Shown: positions 27,193 through 36,592 of the stretch, one piece after another
How the letters are laid out: the number at the start of each line of letters is the position of its first letter
Numbering within the stretch: position 1 is the stretch's first letter
Source of the DNA: Verrucomicrobiota bacterium
GTDB lineage: Bacteria; Verrucomicrobiota; Verrucomicrobiia; Limisphaerales; Fontisphaeraceae
Length of the DNA stretch: 49,586 nt
Reading direction: 5' to 3'
Assembly (NCBI GenBank): GCA_037139415.1
Contig: JBAXGN010000031.1
Coordinates: 1 to 49,586 of the forward strand
Position numbers and translations under genes: made by a program
Notes under the pieces: model-generated
What the model was told of the DNA's origin: nothing
The model's input: the letters and a program-made list of their open reading frames with translations, nothing else
Databases searched by the model: none

Positions 27193-29883
27193 ATGTCCGA
27201 CCAACCCATTCCCACCCCGAACGAAGGCCAACCGCCTCAACCAGCCCAACCAGTTGGCGCTAGGCCGCTGTTTGCCGCCAACGAGAAAATCACCAAGATC
27301 AACGTCGCCGATGAGATCAAGAACTCGTTTCTTGATTATTCGATGTCGGTGATCATCTCGCGGGCGCTGCCTGATGTGCGCGATGGTCTCAAACCTTCCC
27401 AGCGCCGCATTCTGTATGCCATGAATGACCTTGGCGTGCAGCCTAATCGCAAGCATGTCAAGTGCGCCAAAATCGTCGGCGAAACCATGGGTAATTACCA
27501 TCCGCACGGCGACCAGGCCATTTACCCGACGCTGGTACACATGGCCCAACCGTGGGCGATGCGTGATCGTCTCATTGAAGGACAGGGGAATTTCGGTTCC
27601 GTGGACGGCGACCCCCCGGCGTCCATGCGGTACACTGAGGCAAGGCTGGCGCACCTCGGGGCGGTCCTCATGGTGGACATGCAGAAGGATACGGTGGATT
27701 TTGTTCCGAATTACGACGAAACCCGCACTGAACCGACGGTTTTTCCGGCAGCATTTCCAAACCTGCTGGTCAATGGCGGTACCGGTATCGCTGTCGGCAT
27801 GGCCACCAATATCCCGCCGCATAATCTCGGCGAGGTGATTGACGGCGTTTGCGCCCAGATTGATAATCCAGCCATCACGATCCCGCAGTTGATGAAGTTC
27901 ATCAAAGGGCCGGATTTCCCCACCGGTTGCACAGTGTGTGGGCTGGATGCCATTAAGCAATACTTCACCACTGGACGCGGCAGCATCAAGGCGCGCGGGC
28001 GGGTGGTGATCGAGCAACTCAAGGGTAACAAGGAGCAGATTGTCATCACGGAAATCCCGTACAACGTCAACCGCGCCGGGCTGGTGGAGCGCCTAGCGGA
28101 AATGGTGAATGAAAAGACCCCGGGATTGACTGATATTTCCGCCATTCGTGACGAATCGGATGAAAACACCCGCGTGGTCATTGAGTTAAAGCGGGACGGG
28201 ATACCCAAGGTGGTTGTCAACAACCTGTATCAGTTGACGCAGTTGGAAACCAGCTTCTCGGTGAACATGCTGGCCATTGATCATGGCCGGCCCAAGACGC
28301 TGAACCTGAAGGAACTCATCAACTGCTACATCGAACACCGTCGCGAGGTCATCCTGCGCCGCACCCGGTTCGAGTTGCGTCAGGCCGAGGAACGCGCCGA
28401 ACTGCTCGAAGGCTACTTGATCGCGCTCGCCAACCTGGACGAGTTCATCCACATCATTCGCAGCTCCAGCACGCGTGAAGAAGCCAAGATCAAGCTGCTC
28501 GCGTTTGAGTGGTCGCGCGCGCAAGTCGAGACTCTGGGTATCTTGATACGCAGTGAGGCGCGACTTATCAGTGGACGCTACTCGCTCAGCGAGCACCAGG
28601 TGAATGCCATTCTCGAGTTACGACTGTATCAGTTGACTGGCTTGGAAATTGACAAGGTGGAGGCCGAGTACAAAAAGCTTATCGAACTCATTAAGGACTT
28701 GCTCGACATCCTGGCGCGGGAGGAACGCGTCTTTGCCATCATCAAGGACGAGTTGCGCGGCGTGAAAGAAAAATACGCCACTCCGCGCCTCACCGAATTG
28801 ATGCCGGATGAAGGTGAGATGGCCATTGAAGATTTGATTGCCAACGAGGGCGTCATCATCACCATCACTCACAACAGCCTGATCAAACGCACCAACATTT
28901 CTAATTACCGCGCCCAGCGGCGCGGTGGCAAGGGTGTGATTGGCATGGCCACCAAGGAGGGCGTAGTAGTTGAGGGTGAGGAGAAGGATTTTATTGAACA
29001 CCTATTTACCGCCAACACTCACGATTACCTGATGTTCTTCACGAGTACGGGCCGCATCTATGTGGAACGGGTGTATGAGGTGCCGGATATGGGGCGTGCC
29101 GCCAAGGGCCGCAGCATCGCCAACTTGCTCGAGATGCAGGCCAATGAAAAAGTGGCGGCCATGATGTGCATCAATTCCAAGACCGGTCCGACCAAGGATG
29201 ACCTTACTTGGCAGCAGCCGGGCTGCCTGTTCTTTGCCACTCAAAAAGGTACCGTCAAGAAGACGGCGTTGGAGGAATTCGCCAATGTGCGCAAAGGCGG
29301 CATTATCGCCATTAATATCGAGCCAGGCGATACCCTGATTGATGTCAAGATGACCACCGGCCAGAGCGAAGTGGTGCTCATCACTCATGAAGGTATGAGC
29401 ATCCGGTTCTCGGAAGAGGATGTGCGCTCCATGGGCCGCGCCACAACGGGCGTGCGCGGCATTGATCTGGATGAAAAAGACGTGGTCGTGGCTCTAGCCA
29501 TCATTGTACCGGATGCCACCCTCTTGGTAGCGGGTGAGAACGGCATTGGCAAACGCACTGCGTTTGATGAATACCGCCTGCAAACTCGCGGCGGCAAAGG
29601 CATCATTACCATGAAAACTACCGACAAGACTGGCGGCATTGCCGGAGCCTTGACGGTGCGCGACAGCGAAGAAATCATGCTTATCACCTCCGGTGGTCAA
29701 ATGGTGCGCACGTTCGTGAAAGATGTTCGCGAAGCAGGCCGCAATACCATGGGAGTCAAGCTTATCAACTTGGAGCAGGGCGATAAACTGCAAGCCATTG
29801 CCCCGGTCATCTCCGAGCGGGATGAGGAAGAATCGCCTGCTCCGCCCGCACCAACCGAGCCAATTGCGCCAGCGGCAAGTTAA
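27193..29883 (+). CDS. gyrA: DNA gyrase subunit A
   Basis: 896 aa. Breakage-reunion subunit of gyrase. A Pro-rich 30-residue extension precedes the usual start (KITKINVADEIKNSFLDYSMSVIISRALPDVRDGLKP). Catalytic R146-Y147 in ASMRYTEA equals E. coli Tyr122. In the quinolone-resistance-determining region NYHPHGDQAIYPTLV, Q108 replaces E. coli Ser83 and P112 replaces Asp87. The C-terminal beta-pinwheel includes the GyrA box (QRRGGKGV, about residues 576-583), so this is gyrase rather than topoisomerase IV. The terminal tail is Pro/Ala/Glu-rich. Co-transcribed with gyrB. It converges on the debranching-enzyme gene, 106 bp away, with no clear intrinsic terminator between. Confidence 0.98.
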   Translation: MSDQPIPTPNEGQPPQPAQPVGARPLFAANEKITKINVADEIKNSFLDYSMSVIISRALPDVRDGLKPSQRRILYAMNDLGVQPNRKHVKCAKIVGETMGNYHPHGDQAIYPTLVHMAQPWAMRDRLIEGQGNFGSVDGDPPASMRYTEARLAHLGAVLMVDMQKDTVDFVPNYDETRTEPTVFPAAFPNLLVNGGTGIAVGMATNIPPHNLGEVIDGVCAQIDNPAITIPQLMKFIKGPDFPTGCTVCGLDAIKQYFTTGRGSIKARGRVVIEQLKGNKEQIVITEIPYNVNRAGLVERLAEMVNEKTPGLTDISAIRDESDENTRVVIELKRDGIPKVVVNNLYQLTQLETSFSVNMLAIDHGRPKTLNLKELINCYIEHRREVILRRTRFELRQAEERAELLEGYLIALANLDEFIHIIRSSSTREEAKIKLLAFEWSRAQVETLGILIRSEARLISGRYSLSEHQVNAILELRLYQLTGLEIDKVEAEYKKLIELIKDLLDILAREERVFAIIKDELRGVKEKYATPRLTELMPDEGEMAIEDLIANEGVIITITHNSLIKRTNISNYRAQRRGGKGVIGMATKEGVVVEGEEKDFIEHLFTANTHDYLMFFTSTGRIYVERVYEVPDMGRAAKGRSIANLLEMQANEKVAAMMCINSKTGPTKDDLTWQQPGCLFFATQKGTVKKTALEEFANVRKGGIIAINIEPGDTLIDVKMTTGQSEVVLITHEGMSIRFSEEDVRSMGRATTGVRGIDLDEKDVVVALAIIVPDATLLVAGENGIGKRTAFDEYRLQTRGGKGIITMKTTDKTGGIAGALTVRDSEEIMLITSGGQMVRTFVKDVREAGRNTMGVKLINLEQGDKLQAIAPVISERDEEESPAPPAPTEPIAPAAS

Positions 29884-29989
29884 AACCGAATCGAGTCTAA
29901 TGAATAGCTAAACGCTCACCGCTCACTCGCGGGAGGCGTCAGTCATTTGCTGCCGTGTGTTGGATCTTGCACGTTCAGCCGGGCGTTTA

Positions 29990-32900
29990 TCAAGACGCAA
30001 TCGTTCCCAGCCAGCGCCAGACGCGCAGGGTTTCCGTGACGCCCCAGGCTTGGGCGTCGCAACCGCGGGCTTGATGCGGCGCGTCGCCGTCCAGAATTTC
30101 CGGGATTTGGCCGAGGCAGTTGCGCGACATGGATTGCGCCATGCCGCCCAGGTAGGCGCGCGCGGCGGCGATGGCTTCCGGCTGGCGCTCGTACGCGCGC
30201 ACCAGCGCCTCGCAGAACACCGGCAAGGTCCACGTCCAGGCCGTGCCGTTATGATAAGCCGGTTTGCGGCGCGTGTCTTCGTCGCCCTCGTAGCGTCCCC
30301 AGTACGGTTCGGCCGGGTTGTTCAGCAGGCGGCCATCGGCGGCGTGAATCGGATACGGCGGTTGGGCGGGCAACGGCGCGAGGGAGCGCACCGCGCCGGG
30401 CACCAGCAGGTATTGGCGCGCGGCTTCCACGCAGCGGCGGGCCGGTTCCCCCTTGAGCAGGCCCAGGCTGACGGCCAGCAGCGCGTTGCTGCGCAGCGCG
30501 TGATCCACCACGGCGTTCGCGGCGGACACGCCGGGTTTGGCCAGCAGGACATCGGCGAGCCAGCCCGGTTGCTCCAGCCAGAAGCGGGTGGTAAAGGAAT
30601 GTTCCGCGCGCGCGGCCAATTCGGCGTAGGTGAGGCCGTCGCGGGTCTCGCCCAGTCGGTGGAGCTGGCGCAGGAGGCGAATCCACAGCGCCTGAATTTC
30701 CACCGGGTAACCTTCGCGCGGTGTGCCGGCGGGGAAGTTGGTGTCCATCCACGTGAAGTGCGAGGGGCTCCAGACGAGGCCGGACTCAAGGTCCACGCGG
30801 ATGCCGTTGGGGGTGCCCGCGAGGTAATGCTCCGCAATGGATTTCAGGACCTGCCGCACAGTGCGCCCTTGATCATCCACCGGGAGCGCATAGAACGCCT
30901 TGGGATTGAACTTGGGATCGGTCTCGGCGAAGTCTTCGCACAGGACGCCGAACCACAGCGGCGCGTCGGTGGTGTCGCGGTTCGTGGCGTTGTCGCCATG
31001 GATGGAGTTGGGCAGCGTGCCGTTTTGCTCGAAGCGGGCAAAGGTGCGCAGAATTTCCAGCACTTCGGTGCGCCACTCGGCCGCGAGCAGCCCGCGCGCG
31101 CAAATCAGCGTGTCGCGGCCCCAATCAAGGAACCAGGGGTAACCGGCGATGACGGTCTTGCCCTGGCCGCGCCGGACCAGGAAAGCGCGGGCGGCGACGA
31201 GCAGACGGTCGTCGAGCGGATCCGTCCCCGCCGGTTTGCGGGGCGCGACGGCGCTCTGAACCTCCGGCGCGGGCAGCGCGTGGGGTTCGGCGGAAAGAAT
31301 CAGGGTCGTGGCGTCGCCTTTGCGCAGCGGGAGATCAAACCAGCCCGGGCTGTAGCCATCGCCGCTGCCCGGCATGCCGCGGCTCTGTTCGACGGGATGC
31401 GGCAGGTTGTCCGACCATTCCGATTGATGATGATAGAAGCCGTGATCGGCCGAGACCGTCAGTTGCCGGTCTGCCGCCGGGCGAAACGCGAACCCGGCGC
31501 ATTCCTGCAAGAGGTGGGTGTGGGATTGAAAGTGATATTCCGCGCCGCCGTTGTGATGCGTTTCCCAATGGAAGTTGCGGTCTTCGATATCCACCCGCAC
31601 GGTCAGGCGCACGTTACACGCGGCAGGCAAATCCCTGCCGAGCGGCGGCGGCGTCGGGGGCCGCAGGATTTTCAGGACGGTGGCGTTGCGCCCTTCCACC
31701 ATGCCGGCGTGCATCTGGATTTCCACGCTGCGGCCATCCCCGGCGTTGGCGACAAAGCGCCAGACCGCCGGCGGGCCGGGCTCGAACGCGACCAGATTGT
31801 CGGCGTTGAGCGGCGTGATGAAACCATCGGCATTCACCCAGATGCGGATACGCTTGGCGAAGACGTGGCGATCCACGGGGAACTCCGGATTCAGATTGGC
31901 TCCCAGCACGCAATCGTACTTGGAGGTGGTGCGGCCCAGGTCCACGCAGAGCCGGGCCATGCCGCCCAGGCCGTTGGTGAGCAAAACCAGCGGCAGATTC
32001 AGCGGCGAATCGGGCGTGCGCACCGCGGCCATCTCCAGAACGCGCAGATCGGGTGTCGCCGGGAGAAATTCCAGTCGCGCCTGCCAGCCGGGCTCGGTGG
32101 CGTGGTTGCGATCCAGTTGCAGTTCTGCCATCCCGAGCGGCTGCCCCGGCGGGATCGCGACGAAATGCCCATCCTGCGCGGGGAACGATTGCAGGTTCAA
32201 GGCGCGGCTGCCAGCGCCGGACTTCAGTGTGGCGCGGAACGAAACCGTGTCCCGCACCAGCAGCCAGTGCGCGGGCGGTACCGGCGTGATGCGGAGGACA
32301 TCGAGTTGAGTGATCAGCAGGACGCTGCCATAGCGCGGCGCGCGCGCGGACTCCGCCAACGCGCCGAGCACGTCCGGCAGGCGTTGGGTGGCATCCAGGC
32401 CGGTGAGCGCTTCAAGAAACGCCTTGGGCGAGGTTTCAACGAGGGCAGCTAGCTTCCGCCAGTCAATCGCGCCGATATACTCAAGCGGCAACGCGCACCC
32501 CAGCGCGGCGACGGCCCAGGCGGCTTGCGCGCGCGCGCGGCGATACGCCTCGCCCGCCAAACCGTGCGGCTTTTCCGTGGCGGCGAGGCAATACGCGGCG
32601 CCGGGTTCCAGTTGAAACTGAATTTTATGGTCCGCATGCCCCCGGTGGGGCATGTGTTGATGCAGCAGGTCCACCTTCAGTTTTTCAAACGGCAGCGCCG
32701 TGGGCGCGAACTCCACCGTGTGCGCGTGCTCAACATCGGTGTTGACGAGGATCAGGACCTGGTCCGCGCCTTCCTCGGAGACGCGGCTCAGCGCGAGTAC
32801 CGGCGACTCCGGCGCGCTGAGGCGGGTGATGGCGGCGCCATCAAAGAAACAGGGATGTTCCGCCAGCAGCAGATTCAGGCGGCTGAGCTGCGGCACCAGG

Positions 32901-34324
32901 TTCTCCGCCGCTTCCCACGCGAGCCCGGTGCAGCCGTGCACATTGATCTTCTCGGCGGCCAGCCATTCCACCCCGCATGTAAAACCATACCCGCCGGAAA
33001 CGCTGGCCAGCGCGCAAAGCCGGTTGCGCAGCAGCGACCAGGCTTGACCCTTCGCCGCTAGGCGCGCGTTGTCGTGCGTCTCGCTGTAATGCACATAGAG
33101 TCCGGTGCGCCGGCATTGGCCCAAGGCGTAGTCCAGGTACTTTGAAACCTCCGCGCCCGAGTAGTTTTGAAATAATTCGGAGTACGCCCACTGCATGCCG
33201 CCCTCGTGTAGCAATGTGTCCGTCGCTTCCCACGCTCCGCCGAGGCCTTCGAGTAAAAAGATCGTCTCCGGATATTCCTGTCGCACTCGGGCAATGATAT
33301 GCTGCCAGACGACCACGGGAATTTTGTAGCCGGCATCGCAACGGAAGCCATCCACCCCCCGTCGGCACCAGGTGAGGAAAACCTCGGCCAGCTCGGCCCA
33401 CAACGCCGGGAACCGCTGGTCCAGTTCCACCAGGTCCCGCCAGATGTTCCCCCACGCGCCGGGGCTTTCAAATTCGCCGTTCGGCAGGCGCCGGTACCAT
33501 TCCGGATGATTCTCCCACAGCGGTGCCCCCCAGCCGGTATGATTGATCACCAGGTCCAGAAACAATTTCCCCTCGTGCCGGTGTACGCCGCGCACTAATT
33601 CCTGGAATTGATCAAGCCCGGTGGTTCGGCAGTCAAATTCCACGAGCGCGGGATCAATGGCCGTCAAGTCCTGCACCGCGTACGGGCTGCCATAACGCCC
33701 GAAGCGCGCAAAGACCGTGGGTGTGGGATTCACGGGCAACAGATGCAGAATGCGGCAGCCCAGCTTCCCGAAGATGTGGGGCAACTGCCGCGTCAGATCG
33801 CGCAGTTTGCCCGACGGCGGGATGACCGTGAAATCCTGTTCGTCCAATTGCTGCATGGCAGGCTCCAAAGCCTTGTCATTGGCGGTTTGCCGCTCGCGGG
33901 TATCGCCAAACAAACGGGGAAACGCGCAGTAAATCAAATTCGCGGTGCGCGTGTCATTCGGGTTCACGGATACACCGAAGTCCGGTCCCCACGGCCAGTG
34001 CTGAAAACCATCGGGATCGAGCAAATACGCTTTGGCGCTGAAAAAGCCGACTTCGGAAAGCGGCAGCACCAGTTCCCAGCCGGATGCTCCGGCGACCATC
34101 GGGACATCGCGCCAGGAAGCGCCGGCCAGCGGAGCCTTTTGGAAATGGGCTTGCACGACTTCATTGCGCAACAGCTCCGCGCGCCCCAGATTGGTGCGCA
34201 AAAACGCGCGCCAGCCTGGCGCGCCTGCCCCGCCAGTGCGGTCTTGCAGGGTGAAACGCAGTTGATCCCCGACGAACTTCGCCAAGCGTTCGCCGCAGCC
34301 GGGCGTCATGTGCAAGTCTGGCAT
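29990..34324 (-). CDS. Bifunctional glycogen debranching enzyme (GH13 + GH133)
   Basis: 1444 aa. Residues about 100-480: alpha-amylase-type barrel with all four conserved regions, DLVINH (257-262), GFRCD with nucleophile D330, FLLEG with acid E359, and SETHD with D418. This half would transfer maltosyl/maltotriosyl stubs (4-alpha-glucanotransferase). Residues about 660-1010: a beta-rich middle with GDE-N-like features. Residues about 1040-1444: amylo-1,6-glucosidase toroid, with GYPWFLDWGRDTLICARGLL, NSIHGDNATNRDTTDAPLWF, WSPSHFTWMDTNF, GYPVEIQALW and YHNGTAWTWTLP (Y1357). The arrangement and size match the eukaryotic debranching enzyme AGL/Gdb1 (about 1,530 aa) rather than GlgX (about 660 aa). 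No signal peptide: cytosolic glycogen breakdown. Start ATG 34324 or 34309; no Shine-Dalgarno decides. Confidence 0.93.
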   Translation of the reverse strand: MPDLHMTPGCGERLAKFVGDQLRFTLQDRTGGAGAPGWRAFLRTNLGRAELLRNEVVQAHFQKAPLAGASWRDVPMVAGASGWELVLPLSEVGFFSAKAYLLDPDGFQHWPWGPDFGVSVNPNDTRTANLIYCAFPRLFGDTRERQTANDKALEPAMQQLDEQDFTVIPPSGKLRDLTRQLPHIFGKLGCRILHLLPVNPTPTVFARFGRYGSPYAVQDLTAIDPALVEFDCRTTGLDQFQELVRGVHRHEGKLFLDLVINHTGWGAPLWENHPEWYRRLPNGEFESPGAWGNIWRDLVELDQRFPALWAELAEVFLTWCRRGVDGFRCDAGYKIPVVVWQHIIARVRQEYPETIFLLEGLGGAWEATDTLLHEGGMQWAYSELFQNYSGAEVSKYLDYALGQCRRTGLYVHYSETHDNARLAAKGQAWSLLRNRLCALASVSGGYGFTCGVEWLAAEKINVHGCTGLAWEAAENLVPQLSRLNLLLAEHPCFFDGAAITRLSAPESPVLALSRVSEEGADQVLILVNTDVEHAHTVEFAPTALPFEKLKVDLLHQHMPHRGHADHKIQFQLEPGAAYCLAATEKPHGLAGEAYRRARAQAAWAVAALGCALPLEYIGAIDWRKLAALVETSPKAFLEALTGLDATQRLPDVLGALAESARAPRYGSVLLITQLDVLRITPVPPAHWLLVRDTVSFRATLKSGAGSRALNLQSFPAQDGHFVAIPPGQPLGMAELQLDRNHATEPGWQARLEFLPATPDLRVLEMAAVRTPDSPLNLPLVLLTNGLGGMARLCVDLGRTTSKYDCVLGANLNPEFPVDRHVFAKRIRIWVNADGFITPLNADNLVAFEPGPPAVWRFVANAGDGRSVEIQMHAGMVEGRNATVLKILRPPTPPPLGRDLPAACNVRLTVRVDIEDRNFHWETHHNGGAEYHFQSHTHLLQECAGFAFRPAADRQLTVSADHGFYHHQSEWSDNLPHPVEQSRGMPGSGDGYSPGWFDLPLRKGDATTLILSAEPHALPAPEVQSAVAPRKPAGTDPLDDRLLVAARAFLVRRGQGKTVIAGYPWFLDWGRDTLICARGLLAAEWRTEVLEILRTFARFEQNGTLPNSIHGDNATNRDTTDAPLWFGVLCEDFAETDPKFNPKAFYALPVDDQGRTVRQVLKSIAEHYLAGTPNGIRVDLESGLVWSPSHFTWMDTNFPAGTPREGYPVEIQALWIRLLRQLHRLGETRDGLTYAELAARAEHSFTTRFWLEQPGWLADVLLAKPGVSAANAVVDHALRSNALLAVSLGLLKGEPARRCVEAARQYLLVPGAVRSLAPLPAQPPYPIHAADGRLLNNPAEPYWGRYEGDEDTRRKPAYHNGTAWTWTLPVFCEALVRAYERQPEAIAAARAYLGGMAQSMSRNCLGQIPEILDGDAPHQARGCDAQAWGVTETLRVWRWLGTIAS

Positions 34325-34350
34325 ATTATATTAGTGTGCGCTCAAATCAT

Positions 34351-34366
34351 CGCGCTCGTGAGCGCG
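34351..34366. promoter_or_regulatory. Palindrome in debranching enzyme/aroA divergent region
   Basis: CGCGCTC-GT-GAGCGCG, a 7-bp perfect inverted repeat 27 bp upstream of the debranching enzyme start. Candidate operator; no T-run, so not a terminator. Confidence 0.35.
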
Positions 34367-34517
34367 TCAGATTCAGTACCAAAACCCCCGGTCAAACGCC
34401 ATCATGAATTTCGCAAACTAACCGGCGCTTCTTTCCAGTTGGCGAAACTGGCTTTAAAGGATTAGTATTCTCCCAGCATGATTGTGCCGCATCACCATCA
34501 GAGTTCAGGTGTCGCCG

Positions 34518-34538
34518 GCGAGACGCCGACCGTCTCGC
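34518..34538. promoter_or_regulatory. Hairpin in aroA leader
   Basis: GCGAGACG-CCGAC-CGTCTCGC, a perfect 8-bp stem with 5-nt loop, 73 bp upstream of the aroA start. It could be a leader structure or a dispersed repeat. The remaining divergent region (34325-34610) shows no gene. Confidence 0.4.
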
Positions 34539-34610
34539 GGGAATGTCTTGGCATAATGGTGCGGCATTTGTCTTATTCATTCGACGGGTCAACCCTCAGC
34601 CTTGTTTCCC

Positions 34611-35894
34611 ATGTCGCTGCCTGAATTGATCGAAATCGTTCCGCTGACCCATCCGGTCCAGGCGAACCTCACCGTCCCGGGATCGAAGAGCATTACGAAC
34701 CGCGCGCTGGTGCTCGCGGCGTTGGGCGAGGGTCCCTACCAGCTCAATGGGGCCTTGTGGAGTGAGGATACGCAAGTGATGGTGGATTGCCTTCGCAAAC
34801 TCGGGTTTGCCGTTCACGTTCACCCTGATGCTGCGGAATTCGCCAACCGCCAACTGGTGATCCAGGGTTTGGGCGGAAAGATACCGCTGGGCGGGACGGA
34901 AGAAAAGCCGTTGGAATTATTTGTCGGGAACGCGGGCACGGCGGCGCGTTTTCTTGCGGCCATGGTCTGTCTGGGCCACGGTGTCTATCGGTTGCACGGA
35001 GTGCCGCGGATGCACGAGCGCCCGCAGGCCGCGCTCTTTGACGCCCTGCGCGCGTTGGGTTATCGCGTGGATGCGCCCGGCGGCAAGGTGCCTGCCGTCA
35101 TCCACGGCTCCGGCCCGCGCCGGGGCTCGTGTCAGGTGAGCCTTGCGGAGAGTTCGCAGTTCGCCTCCGCGCTGCTCCTGGGTGCCGGTGTCGGCGGTTG
35201 GCACGTCACGATCGCCGGCGATAACGAAGAGGAATCACCCTACGTGGAAATGACGCGCCAGTTATGCGACGTATTCCCGCCCACCGGCGGCGCGTTCACG
35301 GTTGAACCGGATGCCTCTGGCGGCAGTTATTTCTGGGGCGTCAACGCCCTGCCGTCCCCGGCGGGGGGCGGAAAGCATCGTGTCAGCGTGGCGCGCTGGC
35401 CGGATTCCGGCTGGCAGATTGACGCGGCGTTTCCGCAATATCTGCCCTTGCCCAACACGCTTTCCCGGAGTCGTCACCTGGGTGATAGCATCATGACGGC
35501 CATTGTGCTTGCCCCATTCGCTGCTGCGCCCACCCGCTTCACGGATCTGGGCCGCCTGCGCGTGCAGGAATGCGAGCGCGTCAAGGCGCTGCAAACCGAA
35601 TTAACCAAGTGTGGCGCGAACGTTGTGGAAGCGGGCGATACCCTGGAAATCACTCCCTCCCTGTTGCACGGCGCGGAAATTGAGACGTATCATGATCATC
35701 GCATGGCGATGTGTTTTGCAATTCTGGGATTGCATGTTCCCGGTATTAAAATCAAGAATCCCGCCTGCGTGAACAAAACGTTTCCGAACTTTTTTGCGAA
35801 ATTGGCCGCGCCAACCCCTGCCGGGTTGGGTGCGACCATCCGGGACGCAGCCACCGGACGCGTATTGAGCGGTGGCGATTTGACGACCATTTAA
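34611..35894 (+). CDS. aroA: 3-phosphoshikimate 1-carboxyvinyltransferase (EPSP synthase)
   Basis: 427 aa from ATG 34611 (an in-frame TTG at 34602 is not needed). Joins shikimate-3-phosphate and PEP in aromatic amino acid synthesis. Family motifs: VPGSKSITNRALVLAAL (substrate loop), LFVGNAGTAARFLAAMVCLG (PEP-binding loop; Phe replaces E. coli Pro101), LAESSQFASALLLGA, DIETYHDHRMAMCFA-type segment (EIETYHDHRMAMCFAILG), and RVQECERVKALQTELTKCG. First gene of aroA-cmk-plsC(-nikR); the aroA-cmk neighbourhood is conserved in many bacteria. 26 nt separate it from cmk. Confidence 0.97.
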   Translation: MSLPELIEIVPLTHPVQANLTVPGSKSITNRALVLAALGEGPYQLNGALWSEDTQVMVDCLRKLGFAVHVHPDAAEFANRQLVIQGLGGKIPLGGTEEKPLELFVGNAGTAARFLAAMVCLGHGVYRLHGVPRMHERPQAALFDALRALGYRVDAPGGKVPAVIHGSGPRRGSCQVSLAESSQFASALLLGAGVGGWHVTIAGDNEEESPYVEMTRQLCDVFPPTGGAFTVEPDASGGSYFWGVNALPSPAGGGKHRVSVARWPDSGWQIDAAFPQYLPLPNTLSRSRHLGDSIMTAIVLAPFAAAPTRFTDLGRLRVQECERVKALQTELTKCGANVVEAGDTLEITPSLLHGAEIETYHDHRMAMCFAILGLHVPGIKIKNPACVNKTFPNFFAKLAAPTPAGLGATIRDAATGRVLSGGDLTTI

Positions 35895-35920
35895 ATTGAC
35901 TGAAACAGATTATTTGAAGC

Positions 35921-36592
35921 ATGAGCGGCACCAAACAAAACATCGTTGTGGCGATTGATGGCACCAGCGCCAGTGGCAAAAGCACCAATGCCCGACTGAT
36001 CACCCGCAAACTCGGCTACGTGTATGTGGATACCGGCGCCATGTACCGGACCCTCGCCTGGTACTGCCTGCGCAAGGGGCTCGATATCCATGACGCCAAG
36101 GCTGTGGGCAACGCCTGCCGCCGTTGGAAAACCGAGCTGAAATGCGAGCTCACCGGGGATATTCGATCTGTGCGCCTCTACGTGGAGGGGTACTACCCGG
36201 AAAAAGAAATCCGCACCGCCGAAACCAGCGCCGCCGTGCCGCACGTTGCCGCCGTGCCCAAGGTGCGTGATTGGATGAAAAACGCCCAGCGCAGTTGCAT
36301 CCAGTTCGGCGACCTAGTGATGGAGGGACGCGATATTGGCACTAATGTGTTCCCCGAGACGGATTATAAATTTTACCTGGATGCCAGCCTGGCAGAGCGT
36401 ACCCGCCGACGGGAAGCCGACGGGGTCAACGAGAATCTCGCCGCCCGCGACCAGCGGGACAGCCAGCGCGCCGCTGCGCCGTTGATGATTCCCCTCGGCG
36501 CCGTGGTGATTAATAATTCCGGCGATACGCCGGAGCAAACCTCCAACCGCATCATTGCCGAAGTGCAAAAACGACTTGAAAGCCACCTATAA
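35921..36592 (+). CDS. cmk: Cytidylate kinase
   Basis: 223 aa. Phosphorylates CMP and dCMP using ATP. P-loop IDGTSASGKST (residues 13-23), CMP-binding YVDTGAMYRTLAWYCLRKGL, and the lid/ligand region VMEGRDIGTNVFPETDYKFYLDASLAERTRRR. Normal length. Oddity: the P-loop ends KST rather than the commoner KGT, a minor change. Its 3' end overlaps the start of the acyltransferase gene, whichever TTG start is used. Confidence 0.97.
   Translation: MSGTKQNIVVAIDGTSASGKSTNARLITRKLGYVYVDTGAMYRTLAWYCLRKGLDIHDAKAVGNACRRWKTELKCELTGDIRSVRLYVEGYYPEKEIRTAETSAAVPHVAAVPKVRDWMKNAQRSCIQFGDLVMEGRDIGTNVFPETDYKFYLDASLAERTRRREADGVNENLAARDQRDSQRAAAPLMIPLGAVVINNSGDTPEQTSNRIIAEVQKRLESHL

Noticed and set aside
29957-32452. 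831-aa plus-strand frame opposite the debranching enzyme
   Set aside because: High-GC shadow: the minus-strand gene has intact GH13/GH133 motifs, while this translation is Arg/Gly/Ala-rich without any domain pattern.
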